DNA of 24,630 nucleotides from Trichothermofontia sp037445115. Its GTDB lineage: Bacteria > Cyanobacteriota > Cyanobacteriia > B231. The stretch's first letter is position 1. The number at the start of each line of letters is the position of its first letter. The stretch spans positions 1-24,630 of the forward strand of contig JBBILC010000081.1 of the NCBI GenBank assembly GCA_037445115.1, read 5' to 3'. Positions 1 through 7,946 of the stretch are shown here, piece after piece. The notes below the pieces were generated by a model. The model searched no databases, had not been told where the DNA came from, and saw only the letters and a list, made by a program, of their open reading frames with translations. A program made the position numbers and the translations under genes.

Positions 1-304
1 GGATTAGTGTGTCTATTTTTAGAAAATAAAATCTTAAGATTCAACACTTCTGCATTGGATCAGATCGGGTGGTCAGTCCCATATTGGGCTGGAGGAGAAG
101 CGGGCGAAAGGGGGCTACGGTACGGATTAGATTGAATCTCGTGAGAGATGGGGATCTGAGAGATTGGGTTGCCTATGGGGGAACTGCGCCTAGCGCTGCC
201 TTACCCTAGGTGATCATGACCACCAATGCAGTATACGAAAATTTAAGATCGCTGGCGAATATCATTGTTACATTTGATGTAGCGTTTTTACGAGTATTCG
301 CCAC
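1..304. other. Upstream gap, no gene recognised
   Basis: No coding region can be supported here. The stretch is more AT-rich than the rest of the window and contains no HIP1 octamer. It holds a perfect 12-bp palindrome, AATCTTAAGATT, at 30-41. A weak 6-bp inverted repeat (AATCTC at 135-140, GAGATT at 160-165) is probably chance. The last part must carry the promoter of the downstream aat gene, but no clear -35/-10 pair was found. Confidence 0.5.
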
Positions 305-904
305 TTGCTTAGCTCTAGTTCTGATACGAGATTCGATATTGCCACCATCGTCCGGGGATATGCGCAGGGCTATTTTTTAATGGCAAACGATGGGGAGGAG
401 ACGCTTGGTTGGTATACAAGTCGGCAACGTGCATTAATTCCCCTTGACGATCGCTTCTCCTATCCCAAATCCCTGCGTCGTGTATTGAACCAAAATCGTT
501 TTACAACGGCTGTTAACCGAGATTTTTTGGCCGTCGTAGAAGGGTGTGCTAATCGTGAAAGTACCTGGATTTCCAAAACTCTAAAAGAGATCTACTGGGA
601 ACTCTATAAGACTGGTTGGGCCTATAGTTTTGAGACCTGGCAGGGTAACCAATTAGCGGGTGGTATTCTTGGGATTGTAATTGGCGGTGCATTTATGGGA
701 GAGTCGATGTTCTACCAGGTACCAGAAGCCTCAAAGGTAGCAATGGTAAAGCTTGTTGAACAGTTGCGCGATCGGCGATTTCTTCTCTTTGATGCCCAAA
801 TCAATAATCCCCACTTGGAGCGTTTTGGCGCGTATGTGATCAATAACAAACAATATAAACGCCTTTTGCAACAGGCACTACAACGCCGCTGCTCATTACT
901 ATAG
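305..904 (+). CDS. aat: Leucyl/phenylalanyl-tRNA--protein transferase
   Basis: This cytoplasmic enzyme transfers Leu or Phe from aminoacyl-tRNA to proteins with N-terminal Arg or Lys, creating N-degrons for ClpS/ClpAP-type proteolysis. The 199 residues span the whole family domain. Visible motifs are GYFLMA near residue 23, GWYTSRQR near 35, ETWISKTL, WAYSFETW, GGILGI, GESMF, and the C-terminal FDAQINNPHLERFGA. No ATG precedes the conserved region. The frame opens after a stop at 275-277, and the chosen start is a TTG at 305. An ATT at 296 or a start a few codons later cannot be excluded, because relatives begin about ten residues further in. Base composition is clearly lower in GC than in the genes further right. 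It appears monocistronic, with 245 bp before the next gene. Confidence 0.9.
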   Translation: MLSSSSDTRFDIATIVRGYAQGYFLMANDGEETLGWYTSRQRALIPLDDRFSYPKSLRRVLNQNRFTTAVNRDFLAVVEGCANRESTWISKTLKEIYWELYKTGWAYSFETWQGNQLAGGILGIVIGGAFMGESMFYQVPEASKVAMVKLVEQLRDRRFLLFDAQINNPHLERFGAYVINNKQYKRLLQQALQRRCSLL

Positions 905-1103
905 ACTGTTGGCAGTTGTTAATGTAGAGGTGAAGGGTCCGAGCAGACAAGTATCTGCAATCGTATCACCGAAAGCGCTCAGGTAACGATGTTTTTAATG
1001 ACACGTGCCTGCGATCAGAATGTACGGCCAATTGTTAAGATGAATTACCGGGGGAATAGTTTAGTCGATAGGCTGGGGCAAGACGAAAATTAAATCCTCA
1101 GGA

Positions 1104-1109
1104 TATAAT
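1104..1109 (+). promoter_or_regulatory. Candidate -10 element of the response-regulator gene
   Basis: A perfect TATAAT lies 40 bp upstream of the ATG at 1150. No good -35 hexamer is present at 16-18 bp spacing, so activator help or a chance match are both possible. Confidence 0.4.
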
Positions 1110-1149
1110 AGGGCTACTCCTAGGGTGAAAGTGGACTTTTACGCACCCG

Positions 1150-3060
1150 ATGAAGATTTTAGTGGTTGAAGATGATGAGCTGATTGCCGCCGTATTGTCA
1201 GAGATGCTGACGGCTCATCACTATGTGGTGGAACATGCCACTGATGGCAAGATGGGGTTAAATCTGGCCCAAGCCTTTACCTACGATCTGATTGTATTGG
1301 ATCTGTCGGTTCCCCTGCTAGATGGCCTGAGTGTGTGTCGGAAACTGCGGCAGCAGGGGCTATTGACCCCCATTTTGGTGTTAACGGCTAGAGACTCGGA
1401 AGTGGATAAGGCCCAGGGGCTAGATGCGGGTGCTGACGATTATGTGTGTAAGCCCTTTAATGCCCTAGAATTACTGGCCCGCATTCGTGCATTAATTCGG
1501 CGGAGCCAGACGGTATCCACCCCCTCCCTCTCGTGGGAGTACCTAGTTATGCATCCTCTCCGGGGTGAGGTTACCTATGCCGAGTCCCCCCTAGCCCTGA
1601 CTCCCAAGGAGTTTGCCCTCCTAGAACTGTTCTTACGCCATCCCCAACGGATTTTTAGTCGCAGCGCCATCCTTGACCAACTGTGGCCCGATGAAAATCC
1701 CCCGTCGGAGTCAGCCGTCACGATGCACGTTAAGGATTTACGGCAAAAGCTCAAGGCCGCAGGGCTAACCCATGAGGTTATTGAAACGATTTATGGGATG
1801 GGCTATCGCCTCAAAACACCCCCCCCAACACCAAAGGCGAGCGAGACTGCCCCGCTGTCTTCAGCCCCTAGCGTAACAATCGAGACTCCCCGATCGCGAT
1901 CGACCCCCGTCACCAATCCCCATCCGCCGCTGGCAATACCCAGCTTGGCCCACCTAGTCACCCGTTTTCAACCCCACTTTAGGCAGCAGATTGAGTGGTT
2001 GGTAACCCTTCAGTCCCAATTAGGCACCTATGCTCCGGATGCCCCGCTTTGGCAACAGGTTAGGCAGGCAGTGCATAAACTAGCTGGAACCTTAGGCACC
2101 TTTGGCTATAGCAGGGGGTCCAGCCTAGCCAAAGAAATCGAACAGATCCTATGCCAGAGCAAGAATTTAGACACCACCCAACAACAGCGGATTACTGATC
2201 TACTCTCGGCATTACAGCAAACCTTAGCCGAACCGCCTCCCCTAGCTGCGCCCACCCTGTTGCCGACAGCTCTAGCCACAGGAAAACGTATTTTGGTCAT
2301 CGATCGCGATCCCACCTTTTTGACGGCCATGCAGACGATCGCCCCCGATTGGCAGCTCAGGGTCACGATCGCGGATAACCTCACCGGCCTTCAGCAAGCC
2401 CTTGCCCAAACGCTGCCGGATGTGGTGCTCTTAGACTTTACTCTCCTGGCCGAGTCGGGAGCAGATTTGAGCGTGAGTCAACCGCTCCTGCAAGCGTTAG
2501 TCAAGCAAGCCCCACCGCTACCCGTAGTTGTGCTGAGTCATCAGGATAGTTTAGAAGATCGGGTCACCGTTGCTCGCCTTGGGGGTTGCCGTTTTTTGCC
2601 ACGACCCACCACGATCGAAGCTGTTCTACAGGTCCTCCTGGAAGTTCTACAACAGAAACAGCCCATTGAGGCCAAGATCATGGCGGTTGACGATGATCCA
2701 GTCCTTCTTGCCAGTCTGGACAGCCTACTCAAACCTTGGGGGCTACGTCTGACCCCCCTCATGGAACCACGCCAATTTTGGCAAGTTTTAACCCAACTGG
2801 TGCCGGATTTATTAATTTTGGATCTGGAGATGCCGGCGTTTAGTGGGATTGATCTGTGTCAGGTGGTACGGCAGGACCCCCACTGGGGCGATCTGCCGAT
2901 CCTGGTCCTGACTTCCCATACGGATAGCACCACCATCCAGCAGGTGTTTGCGGCAGGGGCCGATGATTTTGTGGGTAAACCAGTGCTGGGACCGGAGCTA
3001 GTGACTCGCATCCTTAACCGTCTTGAGCGGGTATGCCTGCGACAGCGACTCAGCCGTTAG
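1150..3060 (+). CDS. Multi-receiver response regulator (REC-wHTH-Hpt-REC-REC)
   Basis: A 636-residue cytoplasmic signalling protein. REC1 covers about residues 1-120, with acidic pair D8/D9, phosphoacceptor D51, T79 and K101 (CKPF). An OmpR/PhoB winged-helix DNA-binding domain spans about 125-223 (LTPKEFALLELF, then MHVKDLRQKL and YGMGYRL). A Pro/Ser/Thr-rich linker leads to an Hpt domain at about 265-360, with phosphorylatable H309 in HKLAGTLGTFG. REC2 starts near 378 with D429, but the invariant lysine is Arg (R485, LPRP). REC3 starts near 509 with D558 and K610 (GKP). The architecture suggests an end-point regulator fed by internal phosphorelay through the Hpt. No histidine kinase is encoded next to it, so its partner must lie elsewhere. 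The start is the only ATG before the REC core. Similar REC-wHTH-Hpt-REC regulators are known in cyanobacteria; the target genes cannot be inferred. Confidence 0.9.
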   Translation: MKILVVEDDELIAAVLSEMLTAHHYVVEHATDGKMGLNLAQAFTYDLIVLDLSVPLLDGLSVCRKLRQQGLLTPILVLTARDSEVDKAQGLDAGADDYVCKPFNALELLARIRALIRRSQTVSTPSLSWEYLVMHPLRGEVTYAESPLALTPKEFALLELFLRHPQRIFSRSAILDQLWPDENPPSESAVTMHVKDLRQKLKAAGLTHEVIETIYGMGYRLKTPPPTPKASETAPLSSAPSVTIETPRSRSTPVTNPHPPLAIPSLAHLVTRFQPHFRQQIEWLVTLQSQLGTYAPDAPLWQQVRQAVHKLAGTLGTFGYSRGSSLAKEIEQILCQSKNLDTTQQQRITDLLSALQQTLAEPPPLAAPTLLPTALATGKRILVIDRDPTFLTAMQTIAPDWQLRVTIADNLTGLQQALAQTLPDVVLLDFTLLAESGADLSVSQPLLQALVKQAPPLPVVVLSHQDSLEDRVTVARLGGCRFLPRPTTIEAVLQVLLEVLQQKQPIEAKIMAVDDDPVLLASLDSLLKPWGLRLTPLMEPRQFWQVLTQLVPDLLILDLEMPAFSGIDLCQVVRQDPHWGDLPILVLTSHTDSTTIQQVFAAGADDFVGKPVLGPELVTRILNRLERVCLRQRLSR

Positions 3061-3225
3061 CCAGATAGGACCGATTCCCGCACCCCTAGCGATCGCGATC
3101 GAGGGCAGTCGGTGTGCCCTGTCCCCCTGACCCTGCCTGAGTGACAAGCGGTCTCCTGCCCAGGCCAAGTCAGCGATCGTGGGCATGTTACGGTTCTCTG
3201 ATGGCTAGGCAAACACCTGATCCAC

Positions 3226-4071
3226 TCACGCGCTGGGAAGATGGTCAGGATCGATGCCGAGCGATCGTAAATAACCAGCCAATTGGGCGGCCCGTTGCCG
3301 TTCGAATTCGGCCCGTTGATATTCCTGCTCCGCCCGTTGATATTCCTGCTCCGCCCGTTGCCGCTCCGCCTCACCCGGCAGGGGGTATGCCTGCCCCTGG
3401 ACGTCGTACCAGGCCAGGATCTCTTGCTCAATACCGCCTAGGGATTGCCGACAGAACCCGATCCCCAACCCCACGGTTGCCAACCAATAAGGGGTGTTGG
3501 TCTGATCGGTACTGAACTGAAGTTGGTATTGCCCCTCACTTAACTGGTATGCCTCTAGGGGCTGGTGACGATCGCGTCGCCAGAATTCCGGATTGTAAAT
3601 GACGTAATATAACACCCCCAAATTGGCGTAAATCGCCATTTTTTCGCCGTATTCGCCCCCCGGTTTGTGGGAGACCATCTCCAGAACTAACGTGGGGACG
3701 ACCCAGTTTTCCTCCCAGGTAGCATAGCTGCGCCGCGATCGCCCTCCCTTACGCCGCTCGACCCCCAAACTCAGGAATGCATCCGGCACGACTGGTACCC
3801 GTGGATCATCGCCCGTGGTGTGGTAGACCGCCATATCAACCCCAAAGTACCAATCGAAGCGATCGGCCCACAGGTGCGTTAACACCCACAGCAATAGGTT
3901 CGGGAGTAAATTCTGATCTTCATTATCCACGGGCGTATCGTCGGAGCTGGGTAACTCTTCGGTTGAGGGTAAGTCCGTTAGCAGATAGGGCAGACGGGGC
4001 GCAATCATGGCGGCGGCCTCGTGGGGCTGGATAGTTTCGATTATAGGCAGAAGCACAGTCGCACTATCCAC
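3226..4071 (-). CDS. Uma2 family (DUF820) PD-(D/E)XK endonuclease-like protein
   Basis: A 281-residue cyanobacterial Uma2/DUF820 protein, a family with a restriction-endonuclease fold that is greatly expanded in cyanobacteria and of unsettled function. The PD-(D/E)XK residues are visible: D97 (VVPDAF), E131 in the ExV motif (VLEMVS) and K144 (GEKMAIY), followed by LGVLYYVIYNPEF. The C-terminal tail (235-262) is four heptads of the type ERQRAEQ/EYQRAEQ, a charged coiled coil often seen in this family. At DNA level this includes two adjacent 21-bp repeats. The start is a GTG at 4071, 13 bp after the stop of the upstream membrane-protein gene, suggesting co-transcription. A later ATG at residue 22 is an alternative start. 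Confidence 0.85.
   Translation of the reverse strand: MDSATVLLPIIETIQPHEAAAMIAPRLPYLLTDLPSTEELPSSDDTPVDNEDQNLLPNLLLWVLTHLWADRFDWYFGVDMAVYHTTGDDPRVPVVPDAFLSLGVERRKGGRSRRSYATWEENWVVPTLVLEMVSHKPGGEYGEKMAIYANLGVLYYVIYNPEFWRRDRHQPLEAYQLSEGQYQLQFSTDQTNTPYWLATVGLGIGFCRQSLGGIEQEILAWYDVQGQAYPLPGEAERQRAEQEYQRAEQEYQRAEFERQRAAQLAGYLRSLGIDPDHLPSA
3312..3353. repeat. Two adjacent 21-bp direct repeats inside the Uma2 gene
   Basis: Units at 3312-3332 and 3333-3353 are identical and are followed by a partial third copy. They encode a duplicated heptad of the coiled-coil tail, so this is in-frame coding expansion rather than an intergenic repeat. Confidence 0.85.
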
Positions 4072-4084
4072 GGTATCGCAGCCC

Positions 4085-5056
4085 TCATCCCTCGCGTTTC
4101 GCTTGGGTCATACCTGGGGGTAACAAGACCCCTGTACTATCTAGCCAAACCAAACCGGCCCCCAAGGTTTCGGCCAATATACTAATGAGGCGATAGAGGG
4201 CAACGGTACTGAGCAGGATACCTGCCGAAAATTGTTGCCCCAACAGGGCGATCGCGGTGGCCTCAAAGATTCCTAATCCACCAGGGGCACCGGGTACGAT
4301 TAAGCCTAACAACCAGGCAAAGCTAAAGGCACTGATAATCCCCGGCAGCTGATCCAGAGCGATCGGGGCGAGGGCCACCAGCGTCAGACAAAACCCTAGC
4401 CCCCGCAAACCCAGAAAGCCCAATTCGCCGAACAAGGGCCCCAGGGGATAGCGGTGAATCACAAGATGGCTGGCCTGGAGCGTTGAATTCCCCAAGGCTT
4501 TGGCTTTCAATTGGGTAGCCCGCCGTAAGACCGGGTTCAAACAACGGGGATGGATAATCAGCAGCACCCCGATCAAGCTCAGAAGTTGCCAGCCCCAATG
4601 CCCCTGCTGCCGTCCCAAGAGGGCAATCAGCAGGGCCGCCGCTGCCATCAGCAGGGGTTCCATCACCACGCTCAGAAGGGCAATACCTGTGCCCACCCCC
4701 GCGGCCATAACGGCCCGAATGCGACCATAAAAGTGCCAAACATTTCCCGGTAGATATTTCGCCAGATTGGTGCGCAGATACACCTGAATCAGCCAGGTAG
4801 GCTGCAAGCTGCCCTCGCTCTCAGGAGAATCGGCCCGGAGGAGTTTCAGTAACCACGTCCATACCCAGGCGGCCCAAATATGGGATAACAGGGTTACCCC
4901 GAGGGCAATTACCAAAATAGCCAGGGCTGCCGCATCTAGACGAATGGCGACAACCTCCTGCCAGTGTTTTTTCAGCGTGGCTCCCAGGAAGAAGAGCGTT
5001 CCCCCCAGGATGGCCCAACGCAGGGAAGCTTTCAGGGATTTCTGTAAAACCTGCAT
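4085..5056 (-). CDS. UPF0104 / lysylphosphatidylglycerol synthase TM region-like membrane protein
   Basis: A 323-residue inner-membrane protein with about eight hydrophobic segments. It belongs to the YbhN/UPF0104 family, related to the flippase-like transmembrane part of MprF (LPG synthase). The family signatures are present: TNLAKYLPGNVWHF at 96-109 and VPGAPGGLGIFE around 254-265. There is no C-terminal synthase domain, so an aminoacyl-phospholipid synthase activity is not supported. Relatives are often found near polysaccharide or lipid-modification genes, and a lipid or lipid-linked translocation role is only inferred. A promoter-like sequence sits 43-71 bp upstream of the ATG. The Uma2 gene follows after 13 bp. 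Confidence 0.85.
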   Translation of the reverse strand: MQVLQKSLKASLRWAILGGTLFFLGATLKKHWQEVVAIRLDAAALAILVIALGVTLLSHIWAAWVWTWLLKLLRADSPESEGSLQPTWLIQVYLRTNLAKYLPGNVWHFYGRIRAVMAAGVGTGIALLSVVMEPLLMAAAALLIALLGRQQGHWGWQLLSLIGVLLIIHPRCLNPVLRRATQLKAKALGNSTLQASHLVIHRYPLGPLFGELGFLGLRGLGFCLTLVALAPIALDQLPGIISAFSFAWLLGLIVPGAPGGLGIFEATAIALLGQQFSAGILLSTVALYRLISILAETLGAGLVWLDSTGVLLPPGMTQAKREG

Positions 5057-5098
5057 AACCCAGCTTGCGACACTGCTCCCATGCCAAAGGTTCGTGAT

Positions 5099-5127
5099 AT
5101 CTTAAGGTTAAGGTGAACTATTGTAAA
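5099..5127 (-). promoter_or_regulatory. Putative sigma-70-type promoter of the UPF0104/Uma2 pair
   Basis: Read on the minus strand: TTTACA (5122-5127), a 17-bp spacer, then TAAGAT (5099-5104). These match five and four of six consensus positions. The predicted transcript starts about 35 nt before the ATG at 5056. It lies in the divergent region shared with the TPM-domain gene. Confidence 0.45.
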
Positions 5128-5239
5128 GAAAATTAGGATTTCGTAAAAAATGATTGCGCTGCTTGTACGGTCTTGCTAGCAGCAGACTTCCCCTAATTCA
5201 CGCCTACGCCTATCGTTGTTTTATTGCGGCTACTCCACT

Positions 5240-6043
5240 ATGCAACACCGTTCTCCTCAACACTTGACCCGGATTTTGTTGGCGATCGCTGCCGTTGTTA
5301 CCACGTGGTTCCTAGCGGCTCCGGCCTATGCCTACGATAATCCGGATCTGCTACCCGATCATCCAACACCGATCATTGATCTGGCCCAAACCTTGACCAG
5401 TGTGCAGGAAGAGGCGTTGATTGAGGAGTTAGACCATTTTGAGGTGGATACGGGTTGGAAGTTGCGGGTGTTAACCCAGTACGATCGCACGCCAGGGCTA
5501 GCGATTCGGGATTTTTGGGGCCTGGATGATAAAAGCATTTTGTTAGTCGCCGATGCCCGTGGGGGTAACCTGCTCAATTTTAATGTCGGGTTTGACGTGT
5601 ACCAATACTTGCCCCGTACCTTCTGGGTTGAGTTGCAAACGCGCTATGGTAATCAGTACTTTGTCCGGGAAAACGGTGAAGATCAGTCGATCCTGGAGTC
5701 ACTCCATGCCATTAAAGGGTGCCTAGAACGGGGCGGTTGTCGTGTCGTGCCTGGTCTACCCCGCGAGCAGTGGGTATTGACCCTGGTGACTTCAGTCGTG
5801 GGGGGAGTGATTTTTGGTTTTGCCGCCCATCCGCGTAAACCGGGGCAAGTGTTCGCATGGCAATGGGCCTTAATTTTCTCCCCCCTGTGGGGCATTCTGT
5901 TTGTGGCGTTCGGGGTGGGTCCTGTGGTGAGCCGCACATCGGAATGGCTTCCCCTCTTCCGCAACGTGATTGGGTTTATGATCGGTGCGCTGGTTGCCTA
6001 TTTGACGCCCGTCTTTAGTGCCCCCTCAGCATCGGAAACCTAA
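5240..6043 (+). CDS. TPM-domain protein, secreted and membrane-anchored (cyanobacterial family)
   Basis: The 267-residue protein begins with a signal peptide ending in AAPAYA (cleavage after about residue 31). A TPM domain follows at about 40-165 (DLAQTLTSVQEEALIEELDH, TGWKLRVLTQYDRTPG, DDKSILLVADARGG). Three hydrophobic segments lie in the C-terminal third, around EQWVLTLVTSVVGG, WALIFSPLWGILF and VIGFMIGALVAYL. TPM domains occur in thylakoid-lumen proteins such as Psb32/TLP18.3, but this family looks distinct from Psb32, so no symbol is given. A role in thylakoid or photosystem maintenance is inference. The frame opens earlier at a TTG (5216), but the ATG at 5240 puts the signal peptide at the N-terminus and is preferred. 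It is monocistronic and divergent from the flippase-like gene. Confidence 0.85.
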   Translation: MQHRSPQHLTRILLAIAAVVTTWFLAAPAYAYDNPDLLPDHPTPIIDLAQTLTSVQEEALIEELDHFEVDTGWKLRVLTQYDRTPGLAIRDFWGLDDKSILLVADARGGNLLNFNVGFDVYQYLPRTFWVELQTRYGNQYFVRENGEDQSILESLHAIKGCLERGGCRVVPGLPREQWVLTLVTSVVGGVIFGFAAHPRKPGQVFAWQWALIFSPLWGILFVAFGVGPVVSRTSEWLPLFRNVIGFMIGALVAYLTPVFSAPSASET

Positions 6044-6240
6044 ATGATCCTGCGATCGCCATGATGGGGCTGGGACAACGGCAATTTGCCTGAGTTCTCT
6101 CCCCTTCTCCGTATTGCAAAATACCCGCTTAGGAACCCCTCAAAAATACCCAGTTTCGCAACTGTGCCCACGCAATCATTAGGGGGCGAGGTGAGCAGCG
6201 CTGCCGTCCACCTCAGTTAATCGAGGTTCCCTTAGCGATA

Positions 6241-7176
6241 TTAATGAACGTGCATAGCTTTGAGGCTGTGGTAGGTAATCAATAACTGGGTGAGGGCGAG
6301 GGGATAGCTCTGCAGCGTTTCGCCCGTGGTACCCGTCACCTTGCCAATTGCCTCATTCCCCTCCAGGGAACAAAACTGGCCTAAATAGGGCACCTCATTG
6401 CACAGGAGATGCTCCAACTCGCGCACTTGGTCCAGGGTGGCGTGGCCATCCACTTCCAACACATCCACAGGCTTCCCCATATCGCGATCGAGTTCCAGGC
6501 GAATGGCCGACCCCAAATGACTGCCTTCGGGATTCAGAATAGTACTAAAGTCAGGGTGGGGGATCGTGGGGCGCAGGACTAACCGCACATTCAGTAACAG
6601 ATCGTCCTGGGACTCTTCACTGGGAGGATAGAACGTAACGACAACATCAGCCCATTGGCGTTGGGGACGGATAAACTGCTCCGAATCGTCTTCGCGCTGG
6701 CGTAATTGTTCCAACACCTGCTCCCGTGTATAGCCACGCTTCAGGGTATCGCGTTTGATCTTCCACGTCGCCCGCAGCGGTTCTGGCGGAGCCAGGTACA
6801 CCTTAACATCGTAACTCTCCCGCATACTCCGGGTGGCATAGCCCAACAGCCCTTCCACAATGACAAAACGGCTAGGCTTGATATATGCCGGTGGATCAAA
6901 GGTGCCGCTACTGTGATTATAGATTGGCTTGAGGATCGGTTGGCCTGTACGCAGTAGACTAAGATGTTGCTGGATAATATCGAGATAGTTACAGTCGGGG
7001 TGGAGGGCCGAAATCCGTCGTTCGGCGCGTTGTTTGCGATCGTAGCGATGGTAGTCATCCGTACAAATTGTCGTGACTTGATCTTCGCCAAGAATTTGGG
7101 CAATCCCGCGAGTTAGGGTGGTTTTCCCAGCCGCACTATCACCAACAATACCAAGAATAATCGGGCGCTGGGACAT
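6241..7176 (-). CDS. Phosphoribulokinase-family protein, divergent paralogue type
   Basis: A 311-residue P-loop kinase of the phosphoribulokinase/uridine kinase family. It has Walker A GDSAAGKTT (12-20), CTDDYHRYDRKQR (38-50), LKPIYNHSSGTFDPP, the VIVEGLLGY acidic motif, KIKRDTLKRG and RPQRQWADVV. These are strongly PRK-like and predict ATP-dependent phosphorylation of a sugar phosphate. The Calvin-cycle enzyme of cyanobacteria and plants has Cys in the P-loop (GDSGCGKST) for thioredoxin/CP12 control; here that position is Ala16. It is therefore probably the second PRK-like protein found in cyanobacteria rather than the main Calvin enzyme, and its true substrate is uncertain. A near-perfect AGGAGG Shine-Dalgarno precedes the ATG. 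A small DMT-type transporter gene lies 87 bp upstream on the same strand. Confidence 0.85.
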   Translation of the reverse strand: MSQRPIILGIVGDSAAGKTTLTRGIAQILGEDQVTTICTDDYHRYDRKQRAERRISALHPDCNYLDIIQQHLSLLRTGQPILKPIYNHSSGTFDPPAYIKPSRFVIVEGLLGYATRSMRESYDVKVYLAPPEPLRATWKIKRDTLKRGYTREQVLEQLRQREDDSEQFIRPQRQWADVVVTFYPPSEESQDDLLLNVRLVLRPTIPHPDFSTILNPEGSHLGSAIRLELDRDMGKPVDVLEVDGHATLDQVRELEHLLCNEVPYLGQFCSLEGNEAIGKVTGTTGETLQSYPLALTQLLITYHSLKAMHVH

Positions 7177-7227
7177 GGTTCCTCCTGGGCAGGCTTGCGT
7201 GGGATCAATGGTTCAGTAAATCTTCCT

Positions 7228-7233
7228 ATTGTA
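7228..7233 (-). promoter_or_regulatory. Candidate -10 element of the PRK-like gene
   Basis: TACAAT on the minus strand lies 51 bp upstream of the ATG at 7176. There is no convincing -35. Just upstream is a GC-rich stem (GGGG-GTTC-CCCC type, about 7239-7251). That stem could end the transporter transcript or form part of the leader. Confidence 0.3.
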
Positions 7234-7263
7234 GGGGACTGGGGGTTCCCCCCGGTGCGGAAT

Positions 7264-7629
7264 TTAAGACGAAACCACCATGATCACGCCCGCAATAATG
7301 AAGGCAACCCCTAGCCACCGAACCAGGGGAATAGCTTCCCCAAAAATGAGATTGCCCCCCAGGACCGTAAACACATAACTCATAGACACTACGGGAGCCG
7401 CCACACTGAGCTTGGCTCGTGACAGCACCATGATGTAGCCGATCGCGGCAATGCCATAGAGTCCTAAGCCAGCCCACAGGAACGGTTGCAGCGTCATATG
7501 CATCAATTTTTGGCCCACATTTTCGGAACTAACGGGGCCGAGTGCCGTGGCCCCCGCCTTGAGCAAAAATTGGCCACCCACCCCACAGATAATTGACGCC
7601 AGCAGGAGTAACAGGGTATTTCTGGTCAT
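7264..7629 (-). CDS. Small four-helix DMT/SMR-like (EamA-type) transporter
   Basis: A 121-residue integral membrane protein with four hydrophobic helices (about 4-25, 49-70, 76-95 and 100-119), the length and topology of the small multidrug resistance/EamA half-transporter group. The N-terminal helix has GGQFLLKAG, the third ends SMSYVFTVLGG, and FGEAIPLVRWLG resembles the conserved E-rich loop of DMT proteins. The substrate is unknown. Such halves usually work as dimers. The frame extends to a TTG at 7680, but the extra 17 residues are hydrophilic and unlike the family, so the ATG at 7629 is chosen, preceded by GGGAAAG. It may be co-transcribed with the PRK-like gene. Confidence 0.75.
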   Translation of the reverse strand: MTRNTLLLLLASIICGVGGQFLLKAGATALGPVSSENVGQKLMHMTLQPFLWAGLGLYGIAAIGYIMVLSRAKLSVAAPVVSMSYVFTVLGGNLIFGEAIPLVRWLGVAFIIAGVIMVVSS

Positions 7630-7946
7630 TGCTTTGTCTTTCCCGAATTCTTCAGGTATGCTTGGAAAACTTTTCTCCAATGGACGTTAGCATACGGGGA
7701 TGTGCATTTTGTGGTTGGTCGGGGGCTAAGTTCCGATGAGATCCGTCATTCCCTAAGTAAACACACCGTTTCGCAAGGGTGGTCGTAACGCCTTCAGTCA
7801 TTGCAGGCTCAAGACAGCCCTACGAACCTTGCCGAACTGGCTGTCTGAGCGACGAGGAGAACAGCTTGGGTACAGAGATCGCACCCGACAAGTTATGGAC
7901 ACCGCTGGCCATGGATACATGCAGATTGCCTAATCATTAGCCCAAA
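7630..7946. other. Intergenic gap with an 8-bp perfect stem-loop
   Basis: A divergent region between the transporter and the first GT-C gene. It contains the inverted repeat AGACAGCC (7812-7819) / GGCTGTCT (7839-7846) with a 19-nt loop. No ORF, tRNA or known cyanobacterial sRNA motif was recognised. It must contain promoters for both flanking operons, but no strong hexamer pair stands out. Confidence 0.45.

Noticed and set aside
3057..3515. Overlapping 124-codon ORFs on both strands over the end of the Uma2 gene
   Set aside because: They have low-complexity composition (Arg/Gly/Asn or Pro repeats) that mirrors the 21-bp repeats of the Uma2 coding sequence. They are shadow frames.
4530..4545. 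GGTTCAAAC resembling a tRNA T-loop
   Set aside because: It lies inside the UPF0104 coding sequence with no acceptor, D or anticodon stem around it.
4323..4739. 138-codon minus-strand ORF inside the UPF0104 gene
   Set aside because: It overlaps a clear membrane-protein gene in another frame, is Gly/Pro/Ser-rich and has no family features.
5240..6043. Naming the TPM protein Psb32
   Set aside because: It shares the TPM domain, but the N-terminal and C-terminal arrangement (three C-terminal helices) looks like a different cyanobacterial family.
6188..6214. Hairpin GAGGTG/CACCTC between the TPM and PRK-like genes
   Set aside because: Six-bp stem with a 15-nt loop and no T-tract on either strand. 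Too weak to call a terminator.
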